Assembly (NCBI GenBank): GCA_020637365.1
Contig: JACJWE010000001.1
Location: 372,001 to 436,000, forward strand
DNA from: Acidimicrobiia bacterium
GTDB taxonomy: Bacteria; Actinomycetota; Acidimicrobiia; IMCC26256; JAGNEX01
Direction of reading: 5' to 3'
DNA: 64,000 nucleotides
The notes under the pieces are model-generated. The model saw nothing but the letters and a program-made list of their open reading frames with translations, did no database searches and was not told the origin of the DNA. The stretch's first letter is position 1, and every line of letters begins with the position of its first letter. Made by a program: the position numbers and the translations under genes. This document shows, piece by piece, positions 24,999-33,764 of the stretch.

Positions 24999-26372
24999 CT
25001 AGGGGAGTGGCCGGCTCACCGGAATGTCGCCGTGCCAGCCGCGGAGGGTGGCCTCGGCCATTTCGAAGGTTCCAATCGTCGGACCGTCGACGTGTGAGCC
25101 GACCGCGTGCGCGATGGCCGCAGTCTGACCGAACGCGTCTGCCGGGCCACCGCCGAGCAGGGCGACAACCCGACCGAGCGTCGCTACCAGATCGCTCCAC
25201 ACGACGATGCCGCGCCGTTGGAGTTGTGCGAGCGCACGAGGCGACACGGCACCGTCTGTGACGCCGATCACCGTCTTGGCGAGGACCCGCTCTTGGAATT
25301 CATGGGTCAGGCCGAGGGTGCGTCCAACGAGCAACACATCGCACGGGGTGCTGAGTGCCCCCCAGGCGGGGCCTGTGGTCTCGTCGATGCCTTGGAGCCA
25401 GTCGGTGGGGTGAGCGTCGAGCGCGGCCGACAACGACGTCAGGTCGAGGCCGTCGGGGCTGGCCAAGGTCCCCGATGGTGATGATGCGGCGACGAGTTTG
25501 ACCCGACCTTCAGCGGCGAGCTCTGCCAATGCAACGACGATTCGTTTGTTGAGGCCGATTGCGCTGACCCGCGCAGGTCCGTCGTCGGCGAGCACCTCGG
25601 TGATGACCGCACGCAGCGACGCTGCTTCGGCTTCAAAGACCGTTTCGCCGTCGAGGAGTGCGACTCCATCGAGTGCACCTTGGGCGAAGTTGGCCGCGTA
25701 GCCAGTCCACCGATCGGCAGCGATGAGCTCGCTCACACCTTGTGACCAAGCCGCACCCTCGTCGCCGAGAGCGTCCGGAGACGCCTTAATTCCTCCGACG
25801 GCTCCGCTGCGGTGTTCATCCAACATCGCGAGCTGGTAGGTGAAGGTGCGGGCGACGAGCTTGCCCTCGGACTGCAGCAGACCGGGCGCGGCGGCGACCA
25901 ACCCAGCTCCGACTGCGACGTCAGGCATGTCCCACACCATCCAGCTGCCCGCCGAATACTTGGTCAACGGTTTGTGAATCGGTTTGGGGTCAGAAGATGG
26001 CGCAGAAGCTGGCGCGGCCGCTGGTGCCGGGCTCGCTGGTGCAGTCTCGGCGGTCGAACCGGCCTCTTCGGTCGGGTCTGTAGACGCTGCTGAGGAAGCC
26101 GCGGGAGTCTCGGGAGGTGGGACGGTTTCAGGCGCCGGTGCTGCCGGGGCCGCTGGCTCGGCCCGCTCGGAGGATGGCGACGATGCTCGAGCCGCTGCCG
26201 CCTCGTCCTGGCGCTTGCGCTCTATCTGGGCTCGGGCACGTGCGGCCCGCTCCTGTGCGGCCTGCTCTCGGCGGAGGCGGCTCTCATCGCGAGCTGGTCC
26301 GCTGGCCCATGCCATGGCGATGAGCAGCAGCACGATGAATACGACGGCGAATACAAAGGTGGCTTCAAACAC
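24999..26372 (-). CDS. Membrane-anchored glutamate-dehydrogenase-like protein, predicted pseudoenzyme
   Basis: 457 residues. Residues 4-23 form an N-terminal membrane helix, 25-62 a charged helix (Arg/Glu/Ala), and 63-135 a Pro/Ala/Ser/Glu linker. Residues about 140-450 follow the Glu/Leu/Phe/Val dehydrogenase pattern. FTYQLAML lies where the family has MTYKNA or MTLKCG. Without a gap, SGAVGGIKASP then lies where it has GGGKGGIICDP. Later, VAASSPSGTLASPDGLDL matches the Rossmann segment VSDSxGGIYxPDGLDL, and TPCDVLLVG plus LAQLQRRGIVVWSDLVATLG match CDILIPA and ILNERGVLVVPDILANAG. Key residues are changed: the two active-site lysines are Gln180 and Val192, and the GFGNVG loop reads GLNKRI (273-278). 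I infer loss of catalysis and a structural or sensing role at the membrane. Confidence 0.7.
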   Translation of the reverse strand: MFEATFVFAVVFIVLLLIAMAWASGPARDESRLRREQAAQERAARARAQIERKRQDEAAAARASSPSSERAEPAAPAAPAPETVPPPETPAASSAASTDPTEEAGSTAETAPASPAPAAAPASAPSSDPKPIHKPLTKYSAGSWMVWDMPDVAVGAGLVAAAPGLLQSEGKLVARTFTYQLAMLDEHRSGAVGGIKASPDALGDEGAAWSQGVSELIAADRWTGYAANFAQGALDGVALLDGETVFEAEAASLRAVITEVLADDGPARVSAIGLNKRIVVALAELAAEGRVKLVAASSPSGTLASPDGLDLTSLSAALDAHPTDWLQGIDETTGPAWGALSTPCDVLLVGRTLGLTHEFQERVLAKTVIGVTDGAVSPRALAQLQRRGIVVWSDLVATLGRVVALLGGGPADAFGQTAAIAHAVGSHVDGPTIGTFEMAEATLRGWHGDIPVSRPLP

Positions 26373-26686
26373 GGGTGAAACCCTACCCCCATGATGCTTC
26401 TGTGACGCGCAGCTGCGGAAGGAAACAGGCTTTGTGTCCCTCCAACGCTCGGTTCAGAATCGTTCACTCCATGCAACATTCTGTGCTGGCCGCTCGGGCC
26501 ACGCCCCGACTTCTTACAAAATCGCTCCAAGTGTCAAGATTCGACTTGACGGAGGTCAAGTCGCGGTCTAAAAGTTCTCCATCGGGCCGCAGGACAACGC
26601 CGCGGGACCAGACCCTCTCGAAATGAACGTGTTCGTTCCGCGTGTGCTCCAAGGTGTGAGCGCACGCTCATTGCCTGGAGATCACC
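26373..26686. promoter_or_regulatory. Divergent promoter region with a perfect 9-bp inverted repeat
   Basis: 314 bases between the divergent GDH-like gene and the acyl-CoA dehydrogenase gene. CGACTTGAC (26542-26550) and GTCAAGTCG (26555-26563) form a perfect palindrome around GGAG. This is the size and symmetry of a TetR/GntR-type operator, 124 bases before the dehydrogenase start. No other coding sequence is seen. Confidence 0.5.
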
Positions 26687-27904
26687 ATGTCTGAAGCAGT
26701 TTTCAACTTGAAGCCCAACGAAGACCAAGAACAGGTCCAAGACTGGGTTCACGGCTTTGCCCGCGATGTCATGCGGCCTGCGGCCGAGGAATGGGACGAG
26801 CGCGAAGAGACCCCGTGGCCCATCATCGAAGAAGCGGCCAAGATTGGTTTGTACTCAGCTGAAGGCTTCGCCCAAATGTTCGCCTCGGACCCGACCGGGA
26901 TCACCGGGATGCTGGTCAACGAGGAACTGTTTTGGGGGGACGCCGGTATTGCCCTGTCGATCATGGGGACCGGTCTGGCGGTAGCCGCGCTCGCAGGGAA
27001 CGGAACACCCGAACAGCTCTTTACCTGGATCGGTGAATGTTTCGGCACGCCGGGCGACCTGAAGATGGCTGCCTTCTGCGCCACCGAACCCGACGCCGGT
27101 TCGGACGTCTCCTCGTTTCGAACCCGCGCCCGCAAGGATGGCGATGACTGGGTGCTGAACGGCCAGAAAATCTTTGCGACCAACGGTGGCATTGCAGACG
27201 TGCACGTCGTCGTCGCCGCCGTCGAACCCGATCTTGGGTCCCGCGGGCACGCCGCGTTTGTCGTTCCTCCCAAGACGCCAGGCCTCAGTCAGGGCAAGAA
27301 GGAAAAGAAGCTGGGCATTCGCGCGAGCCACACCGCCGAAGTGATCTTGGAAGATGTCCGCCTACCAGCGGATTGCCTGCTCGGCGGTGAAGAAAAGCTG
27401 ATGGCCAAAATCGAGCGCGCTCGCGAGGGTCAGAAGGCCGGAAAACAGCCTGCGATGTCGACCTTTGAAGCAACGCGGCCGATCGTTGCCGCGCAGGCGG
27501 TCGGTATTGCTCGCGCCGCATATGAGTATGCCCTCGATTACGCCAAGCAGCGGGTGCAGTTCGGGCGCCCGATAATCGAGAACCAGGCGATAGCGTTCAT
27601 GCTCGCCGACATGAAGACCGAGATCGACGCCGCTCGTCTGCTGTGCTGGCGCGCAGCCTGGATGGCCGCCACGCACCAAGAGTTCAAGAACGCTGAAGGC
27701 TCCATGTCCAAGCTGAAGGCCGGTCGTACGGCCGTGTGGGTTGCCGAGCGTGCGCTGCAAATCTTCGGGGGCTACGGCTACGTCCGAGACTTCCCGGTGC
27801 AACGCCTGTACCGCGACGCGAAGATCTACGACATCTTCGAAGGTACCGAACAGATTCAACAACTCGTTATCAGCCGAGCCATCTCGGGAATGCGCATCGC
27901 GTAG
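26687..27904 (+). CDS. Acyl-CoA dehydrogenase
   Basis: 405 residues, classical size. CATEPDAGSDVSSFRT and LNGQKIFATNGGIADV line the FAD and substrate sites. LGIRASHTAEVILEDVRLP is the conserved middle-domain segment. GGYGYVRDFPVQRLYRDAK and IYDIFEGTEQIQ contain the flavin-contacting region and the catalytic Glu of short/medium-chain enzymes. It performs the first step of fatty-acid or branched-chain acyl-CoA oxidation, passing electrons to ETF. GGAG lies nine bases before the ATG. The palindrome in the upstream region is a candidate for acyl-CoA-responsive control. Confidence 0.93.
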   Translation: MSEAVFNLKPNEDQEQVQDWVHGFARDVMRPAAEEWDEREETPWPIIEEAAKIGLYSAEGFAQMFASDPTGITGMLVNEELFWGDAGIALSIMGTGLAVAALAGNGTPEQLFTWIGECFGTPGDLKMAAFCATEPDAGSDVSSFRTRARKDGDDWVLNGQKIFATNGGIADVHVVVAAVEPDLGSRGHAAFVVPPKTPGLSQGKKEKKLGIRASHTAEVILEDVRLPADCLLGGEEKLMAKIERAREGQKAGKQPAMSTFEATRPIVAAQAVGIARAAYEYALDYAKQRVQFGRPIIENQAIAFMLADMKTEIDAARLLCWRAAWMAATHQEFKNAEGSMSKLKAGRTAVWVAERALQIFGGYGYVRDFPVQRLYRDAKIYDIFEGTEQIQQLVISRAISGMRIA

Positions 27905-27986
27905 CGAGCGGCATGACCGCCTTCAGCCGTTAATTTCGGGTCCGAAGGGTCGCGCTAGCGTGGCCCGGCTCGGGAGGAGTGTCGGG

Positions 27987-29474
27987 ATGAAGGAACGGCG
28001 GAAGACGGAGACGTCGAACTTCGGTGTTGGTTCGCGGGAGAACCACGATGCCACCGCGTTTTACGACCGCTTCCGCCCACCGACCCTGTCCAAAGATGAC
28101 ACGGTCCTTACCCCTGCTCAACTCGACGATCCGTTCTTTGTCGGTGATTCCCGACACATGGACGGGATCGAAGATGGCTCGGTGGCGCTCGTCGTGACCT
28201 CGCCGCCGTACTTTGCCGGCAAGCAGTATGAAGAGGAACTCGAGCGCGAGGGTATTCCATCGACCTACCTCGAGTATCTCGACCTTCTCAGAGATGTGTT
28301 CGCCGAAAGCGTCCGCAAGCTCGAGCCCGGCGGCCGGATCGCGGTGAACGTCGCGAATCTGGGCCGCAAACCGTACCGGAGCCTTTCCTCTGACGTCATT
28401 CAAATCCTGGAGCGTGACCTGGGGATGCTGTTGCGCGGTGAGCTGATCTGGCAGAAGGGTGAAGGCGCCAGCAACTCCTGCGCATGGGGCTCGTTTCGTA
28501 GCGCGTCAAATCCGGTGCTGCGCGACCTGACCGAACGGGTCATCGTGGCGAGCAAAGGCCGCTTCGATCGTGCCCGCACCGTGAAACAACGTGCCGCCAC
28601 CGGTCTGCCACACGAGAACACCCTCATGACCGAGGACTTCATGGCCTTGACATTGGATGTCTGGTCGATCCCGACCGAGAGCGCCAAACGCGTTGGCCAT
28701 CCTGCACCGTTTCCCGTCGAGCTACCCGAACAGCTGATCAGGCTGTACACGTTCCGCGAAGATCTCGTCCTCGATCCGTTCATGGGAAGCGGCTCGACAC
28801 TGGTCGCTGCGGCGAAGCTCGGTCGCCGGTATGCGGGCTACGACCTCGACCCCGACTACGTCGAACTCGCTCGGAAACGAGTCGCAGACGAGGTGCCGGG
28901 CCCCCGACCTTCGACGGCATCGCCGCGCCGAGGACGATCCCCGGTAGCCGAACACGAAGTGTCTGGCGACGACGGAGATTTGCAGCGCGGAGCAGAGCGC
29001 GAAGGCAAGGCCGCGCGCAAGCTCGCCCACGAGGTGCTCGAGGGTGCGGGTTTTCAGATTGTCGAGGTTGACCGCCGGATTCCAAAGACCGGAATGTCCA
29101 TGAGCTTCGTCGCGCAAGACGCAGACGGCGCCACGTGGTTCTTTGACGTCGCAGGCGCGTTCACGAGCCACCGGGGAGGCCTCTTGAGGACCGATACGGT
29201 GTGGAAGTCGCTCGGTCGAGCTCATGCGCTGAGAGGCCGGGTCGGAGATGTACCGGTCGTGTTCCTCACGACCAACCTCCCAAAGAAGCGGAGCGAGGGA
29301 GATACCGCCCTTCGAGCCGCGGGCCCAAACGCATTCTTCGACGCTATCGATATGTTGTCTAGCGATGGTCGAGAACGCTTGGAGCGTTACGCGTTGGGTG
29401 GATTCACCAACGATCCAAGGATTGGCTTCTGGACCGAGGATGACCTGTCGAGAAGGTCTGCGAACTCCGGTTGA
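27987..29474 (+). CDS. DNA methyltransferase (beta-class N4-cytosine/N6-adenine) with extra C-terminal domain
   Basis: 495 residues from ATG 27987, after GGGAGGAG. TSPPY (71-75) is the catalytic motif IV, and VLDPFMGSGSTLVAA (261-275) the SAM motif I, in the order motif IV then I that defines the beta class. SPPY is commoner in N4-cytosine enzymes. A charged linker (about 303-340) leads to a 150-residue C-terminal domain: FQIVEVDRR, WFFDVAGAF (Asp387), TVWKSLGRAHAL and VVFLTTNLP. Its alternation of strands and helices recalls a PD-(D/E)XK nuclease, but no clear D/E-x-K is present. No restriction gene is adjacent, so it is a solitary methyltransferase or a fused, possibly inactive, nuclease. 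Confidence 0.78.
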   Translation: MKERRKTETSNFGVGSRENHDATAFYDRFRPPTLSKDDTVLTPAQLDDPFFVGDSRHMDGIEDGSVALVVTSPPYFAGKQYEEELEREGIPSTYLEYLDLLRDVFAESVRKLEPGGRIAVNVANLGRKPYRSLSSDVIQILERDLGMLLRGELIWQKGEGASNSCAWGSFRSASNPVLRDLTERVIVASKGRFDRARTVKQRAATGLPHENTLMTEDFMALTLDVWSIPTESAKRVGHPAPFPVELPEQLIRLYTFREDLVLDPFMGSGSTLVAAAKLGRRYAGYDLDPDYVELARKRVADEVPGPRPSTASPRRGRSPVAEHEVSGDDGDLQRGAEREGKAARKLAHEVLEGAGFQIVEVDRRIPKTGMSMSFVAQDADGATWFFDVAGAFTSHRGGLLRTDTVWKSLGRAHALRGRVGDVPVVFLTTNLPKKRSEGDTALRAAGPNAFFDAIDMLSSDGRERLERYALGGFTNDPRIGFWTEDDLSRRSANSG

Positions 29475-29578
29475 GGGTTCGCACTAGTCGAGAATCGCCC
29501 TGCATTTTCGGGCGCGTGTGAGCAGGCGGGCATGTATGCTCCGCCGCGACCATTTCGCCAGGAATAAGGGAAGATTCC

Positions 29579-30778
29579 ATGGGGCTCATCAAGGCAACAA
29601 TCGGCGCACTCGGCGGCACCTTGGCCGACCAGTGGAAGGACTTTTTGACCGTCCCGGGCGACCTGCCACCGACCGCGGCGCTATTCGCAGCGGTACCCCA
29701 AGGAAAGAACCACGGCCGTGGGTCCAACACCAAGGCCTCCGACGGCATCATCACCAACGGGTCCAAGATCGTCGTGCCCGAAGGCTACGGCCTCGTGTTG
29801 ATGGAAGAGGGGGCGATAACCGGCTTCGCCGCCGAACCCGGTGGATATGAGTGGAACAGCGAGGCGCAGGACTCCGAGTCGATTTTCGCTGGCGACGGGA
29901 TCGTGAGCCCGCTGATCAAGACCTCGTGGCAGCGGTTCAAGTTTGGTGGTCGACCCTCCACGCAGCAGAGGGCTTACTTCGTCACCCTCAAGGAACTGCC
30001 GAACAACCGGTTCGGGACCCAGTCTGAGATCTACTGGGACGACGCCTACATGAACGCGCAGGTCGGCGCGATTACACGTGGAACCTACACACTCAAGATT
30101 GTCGACCCCATCTTGTTCGTCAAGACGTGGGTGCCTGCCAAATATCTCGAGCCCGGTGAGGTGTTTGATTTCACCGATCTCGACAACGATGCAGCGAGTC
30201 AGCTGTTCAACGAAGTTGTCGGTTCGCTCGCTCCCGCGTTCTCGCTCTATACCAACGACCCCGCCAAGGGAAACCGCATCACCAAGATCCAACAGGACTC
30301 GGTTGGATTTGCTCAGAGTCTGTCTCAGGCTGTCGAGCAGAATTATCAGTGGAGCGAGCGCGGCCTCCAGATCGTCGCCACGGCGATTATCGCTATCGAG
30401 TACGACGAGAACACGCGTGAACTGCTGCGCAACGTTCAGCGTGCCGACGCGTTGTCCGGGGCCCGGGGCAACTCCAACCTGCAGGCGTCGGTCGCCGCGG
30501 GTTTTGAAGCGGCGGGCCAGAATGGCGGCGGTGCCGGTCTGGTCGGCATGGGTATGGCCGCAGGGGCGACGGGTCTCGGCGCGCTGCAACAACCCGTTCC
30601 CGGTATCGGCGGCCAAAGCACGGGTGGAGGCACGTCCGGCGCACCGACAGCTCCGGCCGCGCCCGCGGCCGAGGAAGATCCAGTCGAAAGGCTGACCAAA
30701 CTCAAGCAGATGCTCGACGCTGGTCTGATCACCCAGGACGATTACGACGCGGCAAAGAATAAGGTGCTCGGCCTCTAG
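29579..30778 (+). CDS. SPFH-domain protein (YdjI/virion-core-like) with C-terminal SHOCT motif
   Basis: 399 residues after an AGGGAAG ribosome site. Residues 1-290 match the COG4260-type SPFH proteins (B. subtilis YdjI is one): VPEGYGLVLMEEGAITGFAAEPGGY, WQRFKFGG and IVDPILFVKTWVPAKYL are typical (first motif read in two parts). A Gly-rich linker follows. The C-terminus DPVERLTKLKQMLDAGLITQ is a SHOCT motif, a short helical oligomerisation module. YdjI-type proteins act at the membrane in stress responses by recruiting partners. It is first in an operon with a zinc-ribbon protein 20 bases downstream. Confidence 0.85.
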   Translation: MGLIKATIGALGGTLADQWKDFLTVPGDLPPTAALFAAVPQGKNHGRGSNTKASDGIITNGSKIVVPEGYGLVLMEEGAITGFAAEPGGYEWNSEAQDSESIFAGDGIVSPLIKTSWQRFKFGGRPSTQQRAYFVTLKELPNNRFGTQSEIYWDDAYMNAQVGAITRGTYTLKIVDPILFVKTWVPAKYLEPGEVFDFTDLDNDAASQLFNEVVGSLAPAFSLYTNDPAKGNRITKIQQDSVGFAQSLSQAVEQNYQWSERGLQIVATAIIAIEYDENTRELLRNVQRADALSGARGNSNLQASVAAGFEAAGQNGGGAGLVGMGMAAGATGLGALQQPVPGIGGQSTGGGTSGAPTAPAAPAAEEDPVERLTKLKQMLDAGLITQDDYDAAKNKVLGL

Positions 30779-30798
30779 GCCCGGCACGACCCGCTTCG

Positions 30799-32187
30799 AT
30801 GTCCGCCCTGCCTTCCCCCGACCAGGGGGATCCGTCCCAGACCGACGGCCCTCCAGCAGCTCCTCAGACGATGTCCGAGCCGGGGTCGGCCCAAGCGCTG
30901 CCGTCCACCGACGATTCGAGTCGCGCGGATACCACCATCGAAACCGCTCCGGCGGACCAAGCAGGGCCGCCAGACGCGTCACCATCGTCTGACGAGGGAG
31001 CGACAACGCTGCCGTTTCCTTCGGACGCGACCGTCAACACATCGAATCGACGACTCGAAGATGGTGTTGCCAGATGCCCTCGGTGCGGTGCGAGCGATGT
31101 CGCACTCCGGGTGGAGACAGGCATGCTCGCGTGTCAGTTCTGCCGCTATGAATGGAACGAGGATCGACTCGACGCGACCGTCGCGACGGGCAACGTTGGT
31201 TCGTTGACCGGCACCACCATCGGAACCGGCGCTCAGGATATCGACGCGCGCATCGATGCGGTCGTGACGTTGAAATGTCAGGGCTGTGGCGCCGAAGTGG
31301 TGGTCAACACCGACCAGCAAATGGGCGCTCGGTGCCATTGGTGTCGACACGTGCTGACCATCAACGAGCAGATTCCCAACGGTGCGGTTCCCGACGCTGT
31401 GCTGCCGTTTACCATCACCCACGACCAGGCGGTCGAGATCATCAACGGGTTCGCTGGCAAGAGGCGGATGTTCGCGGATCGAGCGTTTCTGGCCGAGTTC
31501 AAACCGGACAACATCGTCGGCGTCTATATGCCCTACATGGTGGTCGGCGCGAAGGCGAGCGCTGACGTTGCCGGTGTCGGTGAGATCGAAACGCGTCGCT
31601 ACACCGTTGGCTCGGGGAATGACAAGAAGACGCTCTACGACGCCGATGTGTACGCCGTCGATCGACATGTTGACTTCACCGTCGACGACCTGACCATCGA
31701 GGCGTCGATACAGCGTGCCGATATGAACACCGCCATCAATACCAACAATGTGATCAACACGATCTTGCCGTTCGACACCGAGAACGCGGTCAAGTGGAAC
31801 GCCGCGTATCTCACCGGTTTCACGTCGGAACGGCGTGATCAAGATGTCTCCCATGTCACGCCCGGACTCGAGAATCAGCTGTTGTCCATCGCTCGCTCAC
31901 AGGTGCTGACAAGCATTTCTCGCTATGACCGCGGCGTTCGCTGGGAACGCGAGCGGCTCGATGTCGAGGGGACGCGGTGGCTTGCGATGTACCTTCCGGT
32001 GTGGCTGTATTCGTACTACCACGAGAAGAACGGCAATGGCATGGCGCACTACATCGCCGTCAACGGACGAACCGGTGAAGTCATGGGCAGCGTGCCGGTC
32101 TCACACCCCAGACTGCTGGCCGCTGCACTCACGACGGGGACCATCATCGAGGGCTTGGTCCTCGCCTTTCTGGCAGGTACAAGTTGA
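30799..32187 (+). CDS. TFIIB-type zinc-ribbon protein (YdjG-like)
   Basis: 462 residues. The first ~70 are Pro/Ser/Asp-rich and disordered. Two zinc ribbons follow: CPRCGASD with CQFCRYEW, and CQGCGAEV with CHWCRHVL. The remaining ~290 residues match the large conserved domain of the YdjG-type proteins (LPFTITHDQAVEIINGF, GVYMPYMVV, YLPVWLYSYY). A hydrophobic C-terminal helix (LLAAALTTGTIIEGLVLAFLAG) suggests membrane attachment. In B. subtilis, related YdjG works with the SPFH protein YdjI. The ATG lies 20 bases after the SPFH stop, and the stop overlaps the next start. Confidence 0.82.
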   Translation: MSALPSPDQGDPSQTDGPPAAPQTMSEPGSAQALPSTDDSSRADTTIETAPADQAGPPDASPSSDEGATTLPFPSDATVNTSNRRLEDGVARCPRCGASDVALRVETGMLACQFCRYEWNEDRLDATVATGNVGSLTGTTIGTGAQDIDARIDAVVTLKCQGCGAEVVVNTDQQMGARCHWCRHVLTINEQIPNGAVPDAVLPFTITHDQAVEIINGFAGKRRMFADRAFLAEFKPDNIVGVYMPYMVVGAKASADVAGVGEIETRRYTVGSGNDKKTLYDADVYAVDRHVDFTVDDLTIEASIQRADMNTAINTNNVINTILPFDTENAVKWNAAYLTGFTSERRDQDVSHVTPGLENQLLSIARSQVLTSISRYDRGVRWERERLDVEGTRWLAMYLPVWLYSYYHEKNGNGMAHYIAVNGRTGEVMGSVPVSHPRLLAAALTTGTIIEGLVLAFLAGTS

Positions 32188-32467
32188 TCGCCCATCTCGG
32201 CGCGATGTTGGCCGAGGACTCAGGCGGCGGTGGCCCGCTCTTCCTGCTCGCGCTCGGCCCGGCCGGCGGTGGGGCCTCTACTGGTTGCTGTATCGGTACT
32301 ACCGCAACACCCATCAGTCGCACAGCTTCGAAACCGAGACCCGAGTAGAAGCTCAATCGGTGACTGGAAGTGACGACAAGATCAAACGAGTGACCGGAAC
32401 GACCAGATCCCGTCTCGGTGGTGACAACTCAACGAACCACCGCGATCGCGTGAAGCGGGTGTCGTAG
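32184..32467 (+). CDS. Small membrane protein of the SPFH operon, with one frame break
   Basis: A TTG at 32184 overlaps the previous stop. The frame reads GGGGPLFLLALGPAGGG and then loses sense, while another frame continues GLYWLLYRYYRNTHQSHSF through to a stop at 32467. Adding one G to the GGGG run near 32269-32272 joins them into one ~94-residue protein with a single membrane segment and a polar, Thr/Arg/Asp-rich tail. It is the third gene of the SPFH/zinc-ribbon operon. The break is probably a sequencing error because it lies at a homopolymer; real inactivation cannot be excluded. Confidence 0.55.
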
Positions 32468-32529
32468 CGAAAAAGTTGACCAAACGCTCAGCTTTTGGTG
32501 GCGAGTTGTGGATCCGTTGAGTAGGTTCT

Positions 32530-33760
32530 GTGCAGGTTCGGGTCGTCGGTCAGGGGATGCGATGCGCACGGCTGGGTGGGGTCTTTTTCATTGTGGTTCT
32601 CGCGGGCGTCTCGCTCGCTTCGTGCTCAACGGCACCGGCGGGCGCAGGTGGGGATGGGTCCGTGGGCGGCCCGTCATTCGCTCCGGTTCAGTACCACCAC
32701 GTTGGGCCTTTTGGTAGTCCCAGCCTCGATGACAACGCAGCGACCGCGGTCGATATGGATGGCGACGGCTTCGTCGACGTCCTGACGGTCGCCCTGGCTG
32801 GGCCCAACCGTGCAGATCGTGTGGGGCAATGGCGACGGCACCTTCAAAGACCCTGGTCAAGGCATCATCGCGGGCGCCCTGAACAGCAACGTGATAGTGG
32901 GCGACTGGAACGGCGACGGACGCCCCGACCTCGTCTCGACCGGGTCGTCGTCGATGACCGTTGTCATGAATCACGGCAACCGCAACTTTGGCGTCGGTGC
33001 GACCTACCCGCTTCAGCAGTCGCCCTTCCAGAACACCGGTGTCGCTGCGGACTTTGATCGCGACGGTTTTACTGACGTCGCGCTCAAGACACCGTTGGGT
33101 GTGCAGGTGATGTTGAGTAGGGGCGATGGCCGGTTCGACTACGGCGCCTTCACCCGCGTGCCTGGATTCCCTGGCGGAATCACCGCCATGGACGACGCCA
33201 ATTTCAATGGCGACAACGCTCGTGACCTCGTCGTCAGTGATGCCGCCACACAAGAGGTCGTTTCGCTGATCGGCGACGGCTGGGGCGGTTTCGCCGTGCA
33301 ATCCCGAGTCGAGGTGCCCTACGTGCCGAGTACGGTAAAAGCTGGCGATCTGAACGGTGCTGGCTATGACTCGGTCGTCGTTCTTCCCGAGCTCAGTCCT
33401 GGTGAACGTTCGGTGGCCTCGGTGCTGAACGACGGACATGGCAACTTTTCGCCGCCCATGTATTTCGCGGGTGGGTTTGGCAACCCGAATGGCGATATTG
33501 CCGACTTCAACGGAGATGGCATCCTCGACGTGCTTTCGGTCAATGTCGCAAGCGGCGAGCTTGTGGTGTTGACCGGTGCAGCTGACGGTACGTTCGTCAA
33601 CAATGGGGTCTTCAAGTCATTCTTCGGAGTCCAGACGCCCGCGCTCGCTGACTTCAACGGAGATGGGCGCATCGACATCTCGGTGCCATTGATCTGCCCG
33701 AACGCCAGTGCCTTTATCGGGCAAACCTGTCTCGGCGTTCTCCTCAACACCACCCCTTAG
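32530..33760 (+). CDS. FG-GAP/VCBS-repeat lipoprotein, one frame break
   Basis: A GTG at 32530 or ATG at 32557 opens a lipoprotein signal (hydrophobic core then LASC). DMDGDGFVDVL begins the FG-GAP repeats. The frame then breaks near 32800-32806 (GGGCCC), and QIVWGNGDGTF continues in the next frame to 33760; removing one base restores it. Calcium-type repeats DWNGDGRPDL, DFDRDGFTDV, DFNGDGILDV and DFNGDGRIDI recur every ~60 residues, as in integrin-like beta-propellers. The product is predicted to be an extracytoplasmic, lipid-anchored, calcium-binding propeller. The TetR gene begins five bases after its stop. Confidence 0.75.
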
Positions 33761-33764
33761 ATGG

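Noticed and set aside
29681..31006. 441-codon open frame on the minus strand
   Set aside because: Antisense to the SPFH and zinc-ribbon genes, with no family motif and Arg/Gly/His-rich shadow composition.
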